A stretch of 12,669 nucleotides of DNA from Tetmemena sp. SeJ-2015 (Eukaryota; Ciliophora; Spirotrichea; Sporadotrichida; Oxytrichidae). The notes beneath the pieces were generated by a model. The model was not told the DNA's origin. It did not search any database and worked only from the letters and a program-made list of their open reading frames with translations. Positions 1-8,102 of the stretch are shown in pieces. A program made the translations under genes and the position numbers. The stretch is taken from assembly GCA_027382625.1 (NCBI GenBank), contig JAJKFJ010024675.1, forward strand, positions 1 through 12,669, written 5' to 3'. The number at the start of each line of letters is the position of its first letter. The stretch's first letter is position 1.

Positions 1-205
1 CTTATTTATTTTAAATAGCTGCGATAAAAAATTAGAAATGAAGCAATATTATAGTATGTTAAAGCCATTAAATGTGTATTGTTTCAGATCAGGGGCAAAT
101 AAATATACAAGTATGATTTAAAATTTTAAAGGTTGTGCGGTAGGTGTAAATTAAATTGGTCAAAAAAATTTCCCCAAATTAAATTGAAGATTTAATTTGA
201 TAATT
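1..205. other. AT-rich stretch, no gene recognised
   Basis: Very AT-rich sequence with homopolymer A and T runs. No open frame here gives a recognisable motif on either strand. It may be the flank of the minus-strand frame that ends at 206. Confidence 0.5.
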
Positions 206-823
206 TCAATTTTACACTTCATTCTGATTTCTACAATAATCAAACAGAGATATCAATTTATTTTAAAAAAATAAAAACTGTTTTTTATTATAAATTAATT
301 TTAGATTTCTAAGAAATAATCTTTTTTATAAAGAGCTAATTAAATAAAATCGATAAATTATTTATTGCACTTATTGGATTCGATTTTCTAAAAAAATATA
401 AATATTATAATTCATCAACTTTATTTTTATTTTTTTTAGTAACTGTTAGAATGCCTGTTAAATTCTACTAGTCTGATTCAGCTCCTTAAATTATGTTATG
501 ATTATATTCTACTATTTTTAAAATTATAGACAATCCAAAACAATCAAATACTTTTGTTCTAAAAAATTTAGAGTCTTCTCCATATAATTCTTAAAATTTA
601 ATTTTTTAAAATAAATAAACCAATTTAGTTTAAATTTGATTTTACCATATATTAAATTAGAATTCTATAAGTGAGGATGACGCTAGGATTGAGGTAAGTC
701 ATTTTCATTTGAAAGCAAAAGGGTTTTTAATAAGCATACCTCAATTTAATATAAAAGATAAAAATAAACGAACTTAAATCTAAATTATAAATTTAATGAT
801 AAATATTTTATTGAGCTATATAG
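206..823 (-). CDS. Unrecognised open frame (TGA-only code), minus strand
   Basis: About 205 codons are open on the minus strand between two TGA codons if TAA and TAG are read as Gln. The most protein-like part is roughly 440-740 in plus coordinates. It contains short patterns such as NDLPQSQRHPH and KTLNFLEQKYLIVLDCLQ, with mixed charge and many Gln encoded by TAA/TAG. An in-frame ATG lies at 583-581, which would give about 125 residues. No family is recognised. The low-complexity N- and C-terminal parts (runs of Lys, Ile, Phe, Tyr) look like translated AT-rich non-coding DNA, so the real exon, if any, is shorter. An open run of this length occurs by chance at this base composition, so this is only a candidate. 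Confidence 0.27.
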
Positions 824-1190
824 TCAATAATCGAATTAATTAAATTTCTTATTTTAATTATTCACTTAAGTTATCGCATTACATTTGCTAAATTTTAGGG
901 TCATTTATTTTTATGAGTTTTCTTTATAAAAAATCTCTTTTTACGTTTTATCTATTGGGAGTTATCTTAAGGAGATTTTTTAATAAATATGATATATATT
1001 TAACTCTTAAAAATTTGAATGTATTTCTATAATTTTGAAAATCAAACGATAAAATTATAATACATTCAGCAGTATAATTATAATATCTTCAGCAATTCTT
1101 TAAACGTAATTTTTACTTTGTAGGAAAGAGCGTAGCAAAATCTAAAATCATTACAGTCTTTCAACCTAAATATTAAGGATTAATAAGAAA
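824..1190. other. AT-rich spacer, no supported gene
   Basis: Sequence between the minus-strand frame and the plus-strand LRR gene. Plus frame 0 is open from 993 up to the proposed start at 1191, but the translation upstream of 1191 is low-complexity and has no motif. The divergent arrangement would place both promoters here. No promoter element can be identified. Confidence 0.4.
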
Positions 1191-2440
1191 ATGTTTAGTA
1201 TAAGTTAGAAAGAATGGACTCAATAGAGTTAATTCAATCATTTGCAAATTAAAATTTATTATAATTTTGAAATATTTCAGAATCTCTTGTCAAGGTCAAA
1301 AGTTTAAACCTAACATATGCAGTTTACTCAGATTAAACAGTAGCAGCTTTTGATATTATGACATATCAAAATACCGATATTCAAAATATTCTAAGTTTTT
1401 AGTAATAAGTTGTGCCAGAATATTTATAATTTTCAAGCTATTTTGTGGTGTAAAATATATATTAAAAGAAAGATATATTTGATTTTTTTGTAAATTAAAA
1501 TAATAATTTTTGGTAAAAAAAATATTTCGAGACTTCCTTCACTTGAAAGCTTAAAAGTTAACTTTAATATATTGTTGGATGAAGAATAGAAACTTTAAAC
1601 TTCCCAATTGTTGCATTCACTTCTCTACTAAAAACCCCAAATTTAACATCTCTCTCTTTCCGATTTCAGTCATTTATAATATTTAGTGTTTATAAAGAAT
1701 ATTACTCTCTTATTTATAATCATAGCACTTTAATATTTTAAATTAATTTCGAATAAGTTGTATCAATATAATTATAAATTGAAATACTTACATAGGATAG
1801 TATATCGTTATTCTTAACTAGTACGATAAGTGCTAGTTTTGAAAATGATTATTAATTTACATTCCTCAAATTTTAATTTACTTTATAATCTAAAATATAT
1901 ACCCAAAATAGAATATTACTTCATAATTTATAAAGTCAAATAGATTCTGAAGTATTCGTAAGAGATTTCTCTAAGATCCCTTTGAGATCCATTTCAGTTT
2001 TAATCTCTTAAAAAATAGGGCTTCAAGTATTTGGAAATTACCTGCTCGAGCAATCTTCTTTGGATAAAGTCCAGGTTGAATTTACGATTTCCAAAGCTGA
2101 GATTTATCATAAAGGAAAGACTATGAAAAGATCCATCAAACATTTAATCATTCATGGATAATCAAACTTAATTTCATTTATCTTATTTTTAGCAAAACAT
2201 TTTTTAATTTATGATTTATAGTGGTATTTAACTATTTTTATATCAGTATTTCCCTTTTACCTCGAGAAAATGCTAATTTGGGAATATCTAAAATTGTTTG
2301 ATAGAACTAAGAAAATTAGAAGACACTATTTTGTGCGATATCTCATTACCTCTATCAAGCCTCCTAAGTACTTCCATTTAAGTGGACTCAACCAAAGTCG
2401 ACAGGAATTATTTCTCGAATTGAAAATCTCTTTAAATTGA
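1191..2440 (+). CDS. Leucine-rich-repeat-like protein, interrupted reading frame
   Basis: Proposed start is the ATG at 1191 in an AAAATG context; the end is TGA at 2438-2440. LRR-like segments are visible: SLVKVKSLNLTYAV (frame 2, from about 1283), LPSLESLKVNFNILL (frame 0, from 1533) and LLQKPQIQHLSLSDFSHLQYL (to 1685). The last 285 codons (1583-2437, frame 2) are open and use TAA/TAG as Gln (for example HGQSN and YDLQWY). That tail has a hydrophobic stretch near FILFLAKHFLIYDL and a basic tail. The frame changes at least three times. The first, near 1514-1521, coincides with an A8 run, so a one-base indel would explain it. The return to frame 2 could be a 38-nt GT-AG intron at 1688-1725, or another indel. 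LRR proteins bind other proteins; a partner cannot be inferred. It may be a paralogue of the fragment at 3264-5499. Confidence 0.42.
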
Positions 2441-2763
2441 TACTCATATTCTAATGATAGAGAAATAATAAATAAAATGAAAAAGATAGAAGTTTAAAGT
2501 TTAATTTAAAATAACACAAACAACTTGAATAGCAATAAAAGGCATTTTTTAAGCGAGGGACATCAAAATATCTGAGAAATAAAAAACATTCATAAATTAA
2601 AAAGTAGTTTTATTTCATAGAAATTATGATATCCTACTCTAAAAATCTATTGAATTATTTTGCTATGCAAATCTAAAATCAATATTCTAGATTGTATTTT
2701 TAAAATTAAACTTATCTATTTGTATGTAATTATTTCTTAAACTTTACATTATGAGTGTCAATA
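2441..2763. other. AT-rich spacer, nothing recognised
   Basis: The stretch between the TGA of the LRR-type gene and the left inverted-repeat arm is rich in A and T runs. No frame shows a motif. It presumably holds the 3' untranslated region of the LRR gene. Confidence 0.45.
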
Positions 2764-2947
2764 TTATACGTTCAGCCCCAATTTTTTACTACTGGCTAGG
2801 AAGCCAGCTTGCCCAGTAAGAAGCCACTGTTTTTCGTCTTTTTACTGAACTTTAGAGAAGTGGCTTCAAATCCATCCATAATTGGCATGTTACAATCCAT
2901 AAATTACCCTACAACAATCAGATTTAATAAAGTAAAATTATCTTTTT

Positions 2948-3107
2948 TTACATTTTTATAACGTGTGGGCTTTCACGTGACTGGCACAACTGATCAACGA
3001 GTTACACCTGTGAATTAACTTTAAATCGATTAAGTTATTATATGCCCGGTTAGGGGTTCTCTTAATTCCTAATTAATTAGATTCCTTAATTAGATTACAT
3101 TTTTATA
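2948..3107. mobile_element. IES-like insertion with 13-bp terminal direct repeat
   Basis: The 13-mer TTACATTTTTATA occurs at 2948-2960 and again at 3095-3107, an offset of 147 bp. The right arm of the inverted repeat has a single diverged equivalent site and no insert, so the 147 bp are extra in the left arm. The insert has no terminal inverted repeats. Its left part (2961-3060) is GC-richer than its surroundings and holds a small ACGTG/CACGT inverted repeat. The length is 49 codons, and removing one repeat plus the insert restores an open receiver frame. An insert of this size with a pointer-like direct repeat fits a ciliate internal eliminated sequence. A target-site duplication of a small non-autonomous element is the alternative. 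Confidence 0.6.
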
Positions 3108-3263
3108 GCAATACTCGGTCAAAAAGGAGCACTTACAGAACCAAGTTTTAACCCAGATGGCAAGTACTTCGTTCTCGTTCGTCCAGGCTTTACAGAGGGG
3201 CAGAACGGATAATATAAAGTTCATTTCAAAAAGATAAAAACAGATCCTGTCAACTTTAATTGA
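3042..3263 (+). CDS. Possible 73-residue ORF across the insertion edge
   Basis: ATG at 3042 opens a frame of 73 codons ending at TGA 3261-3263. It begins MPGQGFSQFL inside the 147-bp insertion and continues outside as LGQKGALTEPSFNPDGKY and FVLVRPGFTEGQNG. Residue composition is well mixed and GC content is above the background, so it looks protein-like. It is antisense to the receiver fragment upstream of its motif. The same peptide is recognisable but degraded on the minus strand of the right arm (LGQQEALT, FVLVHPGF). Differences between the arms fall mostly on the second codon position of this frame, which argues against conserved coding. No family is recognised. Confidence 0.27.
3073..3096 (+). 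repeat. Short tandem repeat, period 13
   Basis: TTAATTAGATT occurs twice (3073-3083 and 3086-3096), separated by CC, at the right edge of the 147-bp insertion. The second unit overlaps the first two bases of the right 13-bp direct repeat. Confidence 0.5.
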
Positions 3264-5499
3264 ATCCTCCTTTATTGTTAAAATTCGTCTATTTAGGAGG
3301 TTTTGCTTCTAAGCAATTGGCAATGGTTATCTCTCATAATAAATTCCTTATAATATTGTACAAAAATGAATTTAAATATCAAACCTCTTTTAATTAATTT
3401 GAATTATATTAAGAATTCCTATTCAATAAATATAATTGGCGGCATGATCTCTAAAGTGTCTAGCTTAAAGAAAGTTTAACGAACTAAATTTAATCTTGAC
3501 TGCAAAGTCTCCAATAGTAAAAAAAGTGGCAGTTTGCTTAATTAATTCTGTGACAGCAATATTGAATTCACTATCGAATGAGTTCTAGATTGTCTAAATT
3601 TGCATATTTGTCTTAACTTCCAGAAAATGAAGAACTACAAAATAAATATGTAGAAAATTTATCTTCCAAAATTTTTCATAAAACAGTGGATTTAACTAAA
3701 TCAAGCTTTAATTTGAAATATTTATATTTTAAAAAAGTTTGTTGAATTTATCTTACTTAAAGGGAATACCTAAACGAGGTTACACAAATATTCTAAGATT
3801 GATTGCTAAGAATAATAAGAGGCTCAACTATTTGGAGCTACGAAATGTGGGTATAACTAACAACACCCTCAATATTTTGAATTCCACAAAACTTATTCAA
3901 ATATTCCTTATTATAGTAGGAATTTAATTAAAATCGAAGATTGATTAAAATAATAAATGGAGAGTTGCAAAATGGTGACAGTTGAAATCGCAGATTAACA
4001 CCCTGATCTGTAGCTTGTTCGATAGAGAATCAAAAATTAAAATGAGTTTCTTCTTTAATCATCGTCTCAGCACTTCTCAGCAGAGAGATATGATGTGCGC
4101 AAATTCCGATACTCCAAATATCTGCCTTGTAGAAACTTGTGTCGCTAATAAATCTAGACTGAGCGCTCCCACACAAAAGTTACAAGGATAAAAAGTTCTT
4201 GGAATTTTATGCTGAAACGAATGGTATAATAATTATTCAAATCTGAGACACTTTAACTGTGATGATGATTTAATCCATTTTAATTTAATATATAAACTAA
4301 TTTGATTTTCAATTAAATTCTCAGCTATATTAAACTGTAGCACTTGAAGTTGTTTTATTGTCAAGATTAAAAAAGTAAATTATTAAATTATTTAAGAAAT
4401 AAAAGATGAACAAATGTTATTTTCGAAAAGCTTTTGCAAAATTGATCAGAAAGAGGGTTATTTAAACAGAGTAATTAGAGGATTAGAAACTTTCTAAATA
4501 ACAAATTTTACTCCTTCCAAAATTAAACTTAAAATTGATTCAAGTCTACTTCCTCAGCTCAAAATCATCAAGCTAAATCATTTATAATTCCTCATTTATA
4601 TTTTATTACAATTCAAAAACATATTTTGATTATTTTAGTTTAAATGGAGGGGCTGAAAACTTACGAGAATTATACTCAAAACTTATTATTTAAAAATATT
4701 TTTATCTCAAACAGTGTAATAAAGCAAAAAATGAAGGATAGATATATGGATGTAAAATCTAAGCTTTTAAAAATGTTCAGAAGTTAAAATTTAAAGGGTT
4801 AATTTATGAAAATAATTATAGTGATGAGATTTAATTTAATTATAGTACCATTTAAAATCTCGAAATGATTTAGTTTAAGCTGAAAATTTGTTATTTTAAT
4901 TCTTTTTTGAACACTCAGACAAACGGTTATAAAAGTGAAGGTGGCAATTTCAAAAATTAAAAAATATTTTACTACATGGAGGATTCTAGAAATTATAGCT
5001 TAAGTGCTAGAGGTAATCCCAAGTACTCAAGTTCATCATCTGCACATACTTTCAAAAGAGATTAGAAATAATTCATTAGAACTTAATTTTTAATTTATCA
5101 GACATAAAAATAATTTTAAATGTTCCCTACCATTCTCTATATAAATAATATGACTTTACAAATTAAGGAAATTGCTTTTTTCGAGCTTTAGAAACTCTAT
5201 TTATTTTTTTAACGAATGACCTGATTAGCGATTTTGGATAATTTTAATAGGACAAGAGAATCGCAATGATGCTTCAGAGAATTAAAAAGTATTTATTTTT
5301 GTTATTTTTTAATTGAATTGATGAGGCTCTTGTAGAGCGAGATCACCATTTGTTTTTGTACAGTCCTCTCTTTATAAAATAAATCTTAAGAAACAGTCTT
5401 GAAGACTCTCCTCTCAGTCTAAAGAATCTCAAACTTCAAAAACTTTAAATTGTCCACGCCAAATCATTATTCAATGTTTTTAAATTTAAGATAGAATGA
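3264..5499 (+). pseudogene. Fragmented leucine-rich-repeat gene
   Basis: LRR-like peptide segments follow one another on the plus strand in changing frames. They are: 3264-3578 frame 0 (ATG at 3366; KVSSLKKVQRTKFNLDC); 3575-3742 frame 2 (FNLKYLYFKKV); 3737-3975 frame 1 (LLNLSYLKGIPKRGY, RLNYLELRNVGITNNTLNIL); 3979-4212 frame 1 (LSTSQQRDMMCANSDT, not LRR); 4348-4626 frame 1 (LLPQLKIIKLNHLQFL); 4637-5221 frame 2 (NVQKLKFKGLIYEN, IQNLEMIQFKL); and 5317-5499 frame 1 (SLKNLKLQKLQIVHAKSL, then TGA). The switch at 3731-3736 sits in an A6 run, where one extra A would join KYLYFKK to LLNLSYLKG. In-frame TGAs occur at 3976, 4213 and 4627. Few GT...AG intervals match the breaks. The breaks may be mutations, IESs, introns or assembly indels. 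LRR proteins mediate protein binding; no specific role can be assigned. Confidence 0.55.
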
Positions 5500-5741
5500 A
5501 AGTATATATTTAATTGTATTAAAATCATTAACTTATTTCCATACATTTTATAAATAAATTATTTTTCTTATTATGAATTAGTAATATTAAAAATAAATAT
5601 TGTTTAAAAAGTTTTATTAAGTATATTTTTAAATTAGGAATATAGATTTAAAGTCAGTCTTTACTGAATTTAAAATTGATTGGCTCTGCCAAAGTAAAAT
5701 AAGAGTCCTCTAGTCTATATCTTAAATAATGATATTGTTGA

Positions 5742-6377
5742 TAACTTTTAGCAAGTAAAGATGACTTTAAACTTTCTAAGTTGAATATATTTCTATCCTA
5801 TTTTTATTTTGTCATCATTCCGAAGGATAATTAGGGTCTTCGCATGTAAGTTTCTTAAATCGTCTTTTCAAGTCCGTCTCCTAAATTAGCCAGCTTTTTC
5901 TGTTAAGTATGCAGCTATTCAGCCGCTTCTTGTCTCTATTTTAAAACTCATAAGCAAATGATTTTTTAGCAATTCAATAATTAGACTAACTAGCTCCTCC
6001 TCCCAAATGCAAAAGATTCAGATCATTCTTAACCATCAATTAAAACATACCAAAATAAAAATTTCAAGGTTAAACTCAAACTAATCCTATCTATAACTGG
6101 TTTCCCTTATGCAATTAATTGGATATAAAACAATTTTAATTATAATTTTGTAGAGATTTAGAGTTGCAATTTCATTTTAAATTTCTGGCAAGCATATGAT
6201 CTTAAAAATAAATCTCTTCTATAAAATGAAAGTTATATTCAAAAAATTCTGACTAGATTTCGAATTCCTAAGAACCAGGTTTTGAAAGAGATCAAAAGCT
6301 TAATTCTTTTTAATAGGTCTTCAAAGACAGGAGAAGAAAAAGAAAACTACTCCAAAGTGAAGTGTGCTTTGTGGTGA
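5742..6377 (+). CDS. Unrecognised open frame, 211 codons
   Basis: Plus frame 0 is open for 211 codons to TGA 6375-6377 with TAA/TAG as Gln. Protein-like parts include FSSPSPKLASFFCQVCSYSA (about 5868-5927), LLLPNAKDSDHSQPSIKTYQ and a basic, acidic-ended tail NRSSKTGEEKENYSKVKCAL (about 6309-6371). Only the first ATG, at 5844, is a plausible start. The frame ends just before a Cys-x2-Cys pattern that continues in frame 1. The GC-richer patches at 5820-5930 and 6335-6374 suggest exons. It lies between the fragmented LRR gene and the right inverted-repeat arm, on the same strand as the receiver copy there, so it could belong to the same ancestral gene. No family is recognised. Confidence 0.35.
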
Positions 6378-6495
6378 AGAGCAGGAGGATCAATCAAATA
6401 TTTTATGAGTTAAAATTAAGAAGTACGATGAGGAGCAGCTGCAACTCTTCTCACCAGCAACTCTTCAAATATGTTAGTATTGTGCTGCACTCTCA
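6360..6495 (+). pseudogene. Broken Cys-x2-Cys / Cys-x2-Cys (zinc-ribbon-like) segment
   Basis: In frame 0, 6360-6365 reads KC. One base on, frame 1 reads LCGEEQEDQSNIL (6367-6405), then TGA at 6406, then VKIKKYDEEQLQLFSPATLQ and ICQYC (to 6483). Allowing for one missing or extra base, the cysteines form C-x2-C, about 33 residues, then C-Q-Y-C, the spacing of a structural zinc site. The stretch is GC-richer than its surroundings and rich in Glu, Lys and Gln. The frameshift and the TGA make it non-functional as written. If TGA were read as Trp the frame would run on to 6964, but there is no other support for that here. The assignment is motif-based only. Confidence 0.28.
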
Positions 6496-6673
6496 ACAAT
6501 TGTGCGATTAAGCTAATGTAGAATTGGCTAATATAACTACATCTATACCTTTTAGTCAAAAATGATATTGAAATAGGATGGATCATTATTATTTTTAGTA
6601 ATTTGGTATTTTAATCGCATTATTATAATACGATCAGCCACGATTTTCCAAAATCTTTTGAGTTTGATTCTAT

Positions 6674-6948
6674 AAAGCCTGGATGAACGAGGACGAAGCT
6701 CCTTTCGTCTGTGTTAAAATTTAGTACTGTAAGAGCTTCTTGTTGGCCGAGTATTGCTAAAAGAATTTCAAAAAAAGTAATTTTACAGATTTATTAAATC
6801 CGACAATTATAGGGAACTTTATCGATAAACATGCCAATTATGGATGGATTTGAAGCCACTTCTCTAAAGTTCAGTAAAAAGACTAAAAGCAGTGGCTACT
6901 TATTGGGAAAGCTGGCTTCCTAGCCAATAGTAAAAAATCTGGGCTAAA
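6674..6948 (-). repeat. Right arm of the inverted repeat (IR-R)
   Basis: This is the reverse complement of the left arm, with a 56-base perfect core at 6828-6883 and a 17-base perfect block at 6909-6925. It lacks the 147-bp insertion of the left arm and so shows the empty state: a CTTTTTTTG...TTTTAGCAATACTC stretch aligns with the left-arm repeat and its flank at the same length. Compared with the left arm it also carries a 2-base deletion just before the core and a 3-base insertion about 35 bp further in. No target-site duplication is obvious at the outer edges. Confidence 0.88.
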
Positions 6949-7088
6949 CAGATGATATAAGTATGAAAATTTAATTAAACTCACTTTTTTCGAATCGAAT
7001 GAAATAATTAATATTCTGCATAATAAATGGATACCGAAAGTTAAGCGATGTCTATAGATTATTTTTTTTAAAGACAGTTCGATATTGA
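6687..7088 (+). pseudogene. Response-regulator receiver-domain fragment, copy 2
   Basis: Plus frame 0 is open for 133 codons to TGA 7086-7088. Positions 6828-6860 read NMPIMDGFEAT, followed by SLKFSKKTKSSGYLLGKL. The acceptor region differs from copy 1: a 2-base deletion and substitutions change MDCNMP to LSINMP, so the phosphoacceptor Asp is lost in this frame. Downstream there is no recognisable remainder of a receiver (no conserved Thr/Ser or Lys block). The rest of the frame continues as GQTDDISMKIQL and ends in basic, hydrophobic sequence. It is best read as a degenerate copy of the left-arm fragment. The minus strand over this region is also open, for 322 codons, but carries no motif. 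Confidence 0.45.
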
Positions 7089-7354
7089 GCTTGCCCTCTG
7101 TGAAAGTAAATGTCTAAACTCAAAAATATCTCAATGAATTCAATGAGCAACTATAATAGAAAAATGCTTAATTAATTTGGATAAATTATATTTGTGTCTT
7201 TGAATCCTCATATATTTTTCTAAAACATTCTCTCCGTGGCTTTCAGTTAGATTCAAGGCTACTATATTTTGAGGAGACTTAACACTTAGTTCAGAAATAT
7301 ATTTACTCAAGAACCCTTTAGGATTTACTTCCTTGAGAATTTAAATTTTATTAA
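7089..7354. other. Spacer with a short coding-like stretch
   Basis: Mostly AT-rich. Frame 0 from about 7220 to the TGA at 7356 reads short protein-like pieces such as LRRLNTQFRNIFTQEPFR and LENLNFIK. These could be an exon joined to the frame starting at 7355, but no splice sites or motif support it. Confidence 0.3.
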
Positions 7355-7990
7355 ATGATTAATTTTGTTGATGATAGGCTCACTTATAAAGTGCTAATGA
7401 AAGAAGTCAAATGTGATGCTAAATTCTCAGATTATTTTAACTTCTGCAAAGAAAAATACTTACAAAGTCATTAAAATCATAAGGTCGAGACAGATTTATG
7501 TTATAATTAACTATACTACTGTCGAATTTTAAATAATTATTAATTTCAATAGTTATCTGAAATAGTTAATTCAATCTCTTATTATTTAAATATCTTCTTC
7601 TTATGGTTGCGAAGAGTAAATTATAAAGTTGAGTTTAATCATATAAATAATTATGATTTTTAAGTAAGTTTTTTTAAGCATATTCTTAAATTCTATATTG
7701 CTAGAGGATGGTCTTATGTTTTGTGCCTTAAACTCTTTTGGAATCCAGCGATCCTAATATGCCTATACTTATATTTATTATAGAAGATAATTAAATTAAA
7801 ACATATTAATTTATTTCTTATTTTAAACGGAAGCAAGGTATGATAATTGAAGCACCACAAATTGATTAACTATTTCTTCTCCCTAAAGAGTATAAAATTC
7901 TATGCAATTATATCTTGCAACATTTTATTTTGGGAGCTCATTAAGAAATATAGATGCCGTTAGGTGAATTAAAATTAGTTATATAATTGA
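7355..7990 (+). CDS. Unrecognised open frame with one internal TGA
   Basis: Frame 2 starts at ATG 7355 (MINFVDDRLTYKVLMKEVK) and stays open for 162 codons to TGA 7841. It includes CDAKFSDYFNFCKEKYLQ, a hydrophobic-aromatic middle and LKLFWNPAILICLYLYLL, which could be a membrane segment. The same frame continues after the TGA (HHKLINYFFSLKS, ILFWELIKKYRCRQ) to TGA 7988-7990. The interruption sits in a GT-starting sequence: GTATGATAATTGAAG (7838-7852, 15 nt) or a longer interval ending in CTCCCTAAAG at 7888 (51 nt). Both are multiples of three and would remove the TGA as an intron. No family is recognised, and the length is close to what chance can give. Confidence 0.35.
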
Positions 7991-8102
7991 GTGCGATCAT
8001 AATATTTCACTGTTGAAGGATTCTTTGGTGATGGTTATTTAAGCAGAAACTAATGTTAATTTTTTATTTGTTTTCCAACAAGCTGCATATCTGGGGTGTT
8101 GA

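Larger units (their letters stand above)
2771..3193 (+). repeat. Left arm of 4.2-kb-spaced inverted repeat (IR-L)
   Basis: This segment is the reverse complement of 6674-6948 once the 147-bp insertion in it is skipped. Positions 2836-2891 match 6828-6883 over 56 bases without a mismatch, and 2794-2810 match 6909-6925 over 17 bases. Around this core identity is about 90%. Towards the inner end (about 3110-3193 against 6674-6760) it falls to roughly 75-80%, with small indels. The core encodes the receiver signature on the minus strand. The arms may be inverted paralogous gene fragments, the ends of a mobile element, or germline segments in inverted order. Confidence 0.88.
2772..3212 (-). pseudogene. 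Response-regulator receiver-domain fragment, copy 1
   Basis: On the minus strand, 2900-2859 reads MDCNMPIMDGFEAT. This is the block around the phosphoacceptor Asp of CheY-like receivers (here the Asp of MDCNMP), typical of hybrid histidine kinases in ciliates and other eukaryotes. The upstream sequence in this frame includes LLNLIVVGQF, where a family member would have a hydrophobic beta strand such as YxLILMD. The frame ends at TGA (2774-2772) shortly after the motif. The downstream TGH/Thr and Lys motifs of a full receiver, and any histidine-kinase domain, are not seen, so it is a fragment. In the raw sequence two in-frame TGAs (TCA at 2973 and 2994) interrupt it. Both lie inside the 147-bp insertion, and without that insertion the frame stays open up to 3423. 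The fragment is probably decayed or only one segment of a gene. Confidence 0.5.

Noticed and set aside
1631..1641. AAAACCCCAAA resembling a spirotrich telomere unit
   Set aside because: A single occurrence inside an LRR reading frame, not tandemly repeated; no telomere repeats occur elsewhere in the window.
3040..3075. tRNA-like GGTTAGGGGTTCTC piece inside the insertion
   Set aside because: It lacks a proper T-arm/B-box spacing, and no A box or cloverleaf could be drawn.
4127..4145. Similarity of CTTGTAGAAACTTGTGTC to the reverse complement near 12582-12600
   Set aside because: 17 of 19 matching bases in AT-rich DNA over all pairs in 12.7 kb is within chance, and the flanks do not align.
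4247..5224. Single plus-strand frame-2 ORF of about 325 codons as one gene
   Set aside because: Its first half is out of phase with clear LRR-like sequence in frame 1 (4348-4626). Only the part from about 4637 looks coding, so it was folded into the fragmented LRR gene.
6242..7207. Minus-strand TGA-free frame of 322 codons through the right inverted-repeat arm
   Set aside because: It carries no motif and is antisense to the receiver signature. Runs of this size are expected a few times by chance when only TGA is a stop.
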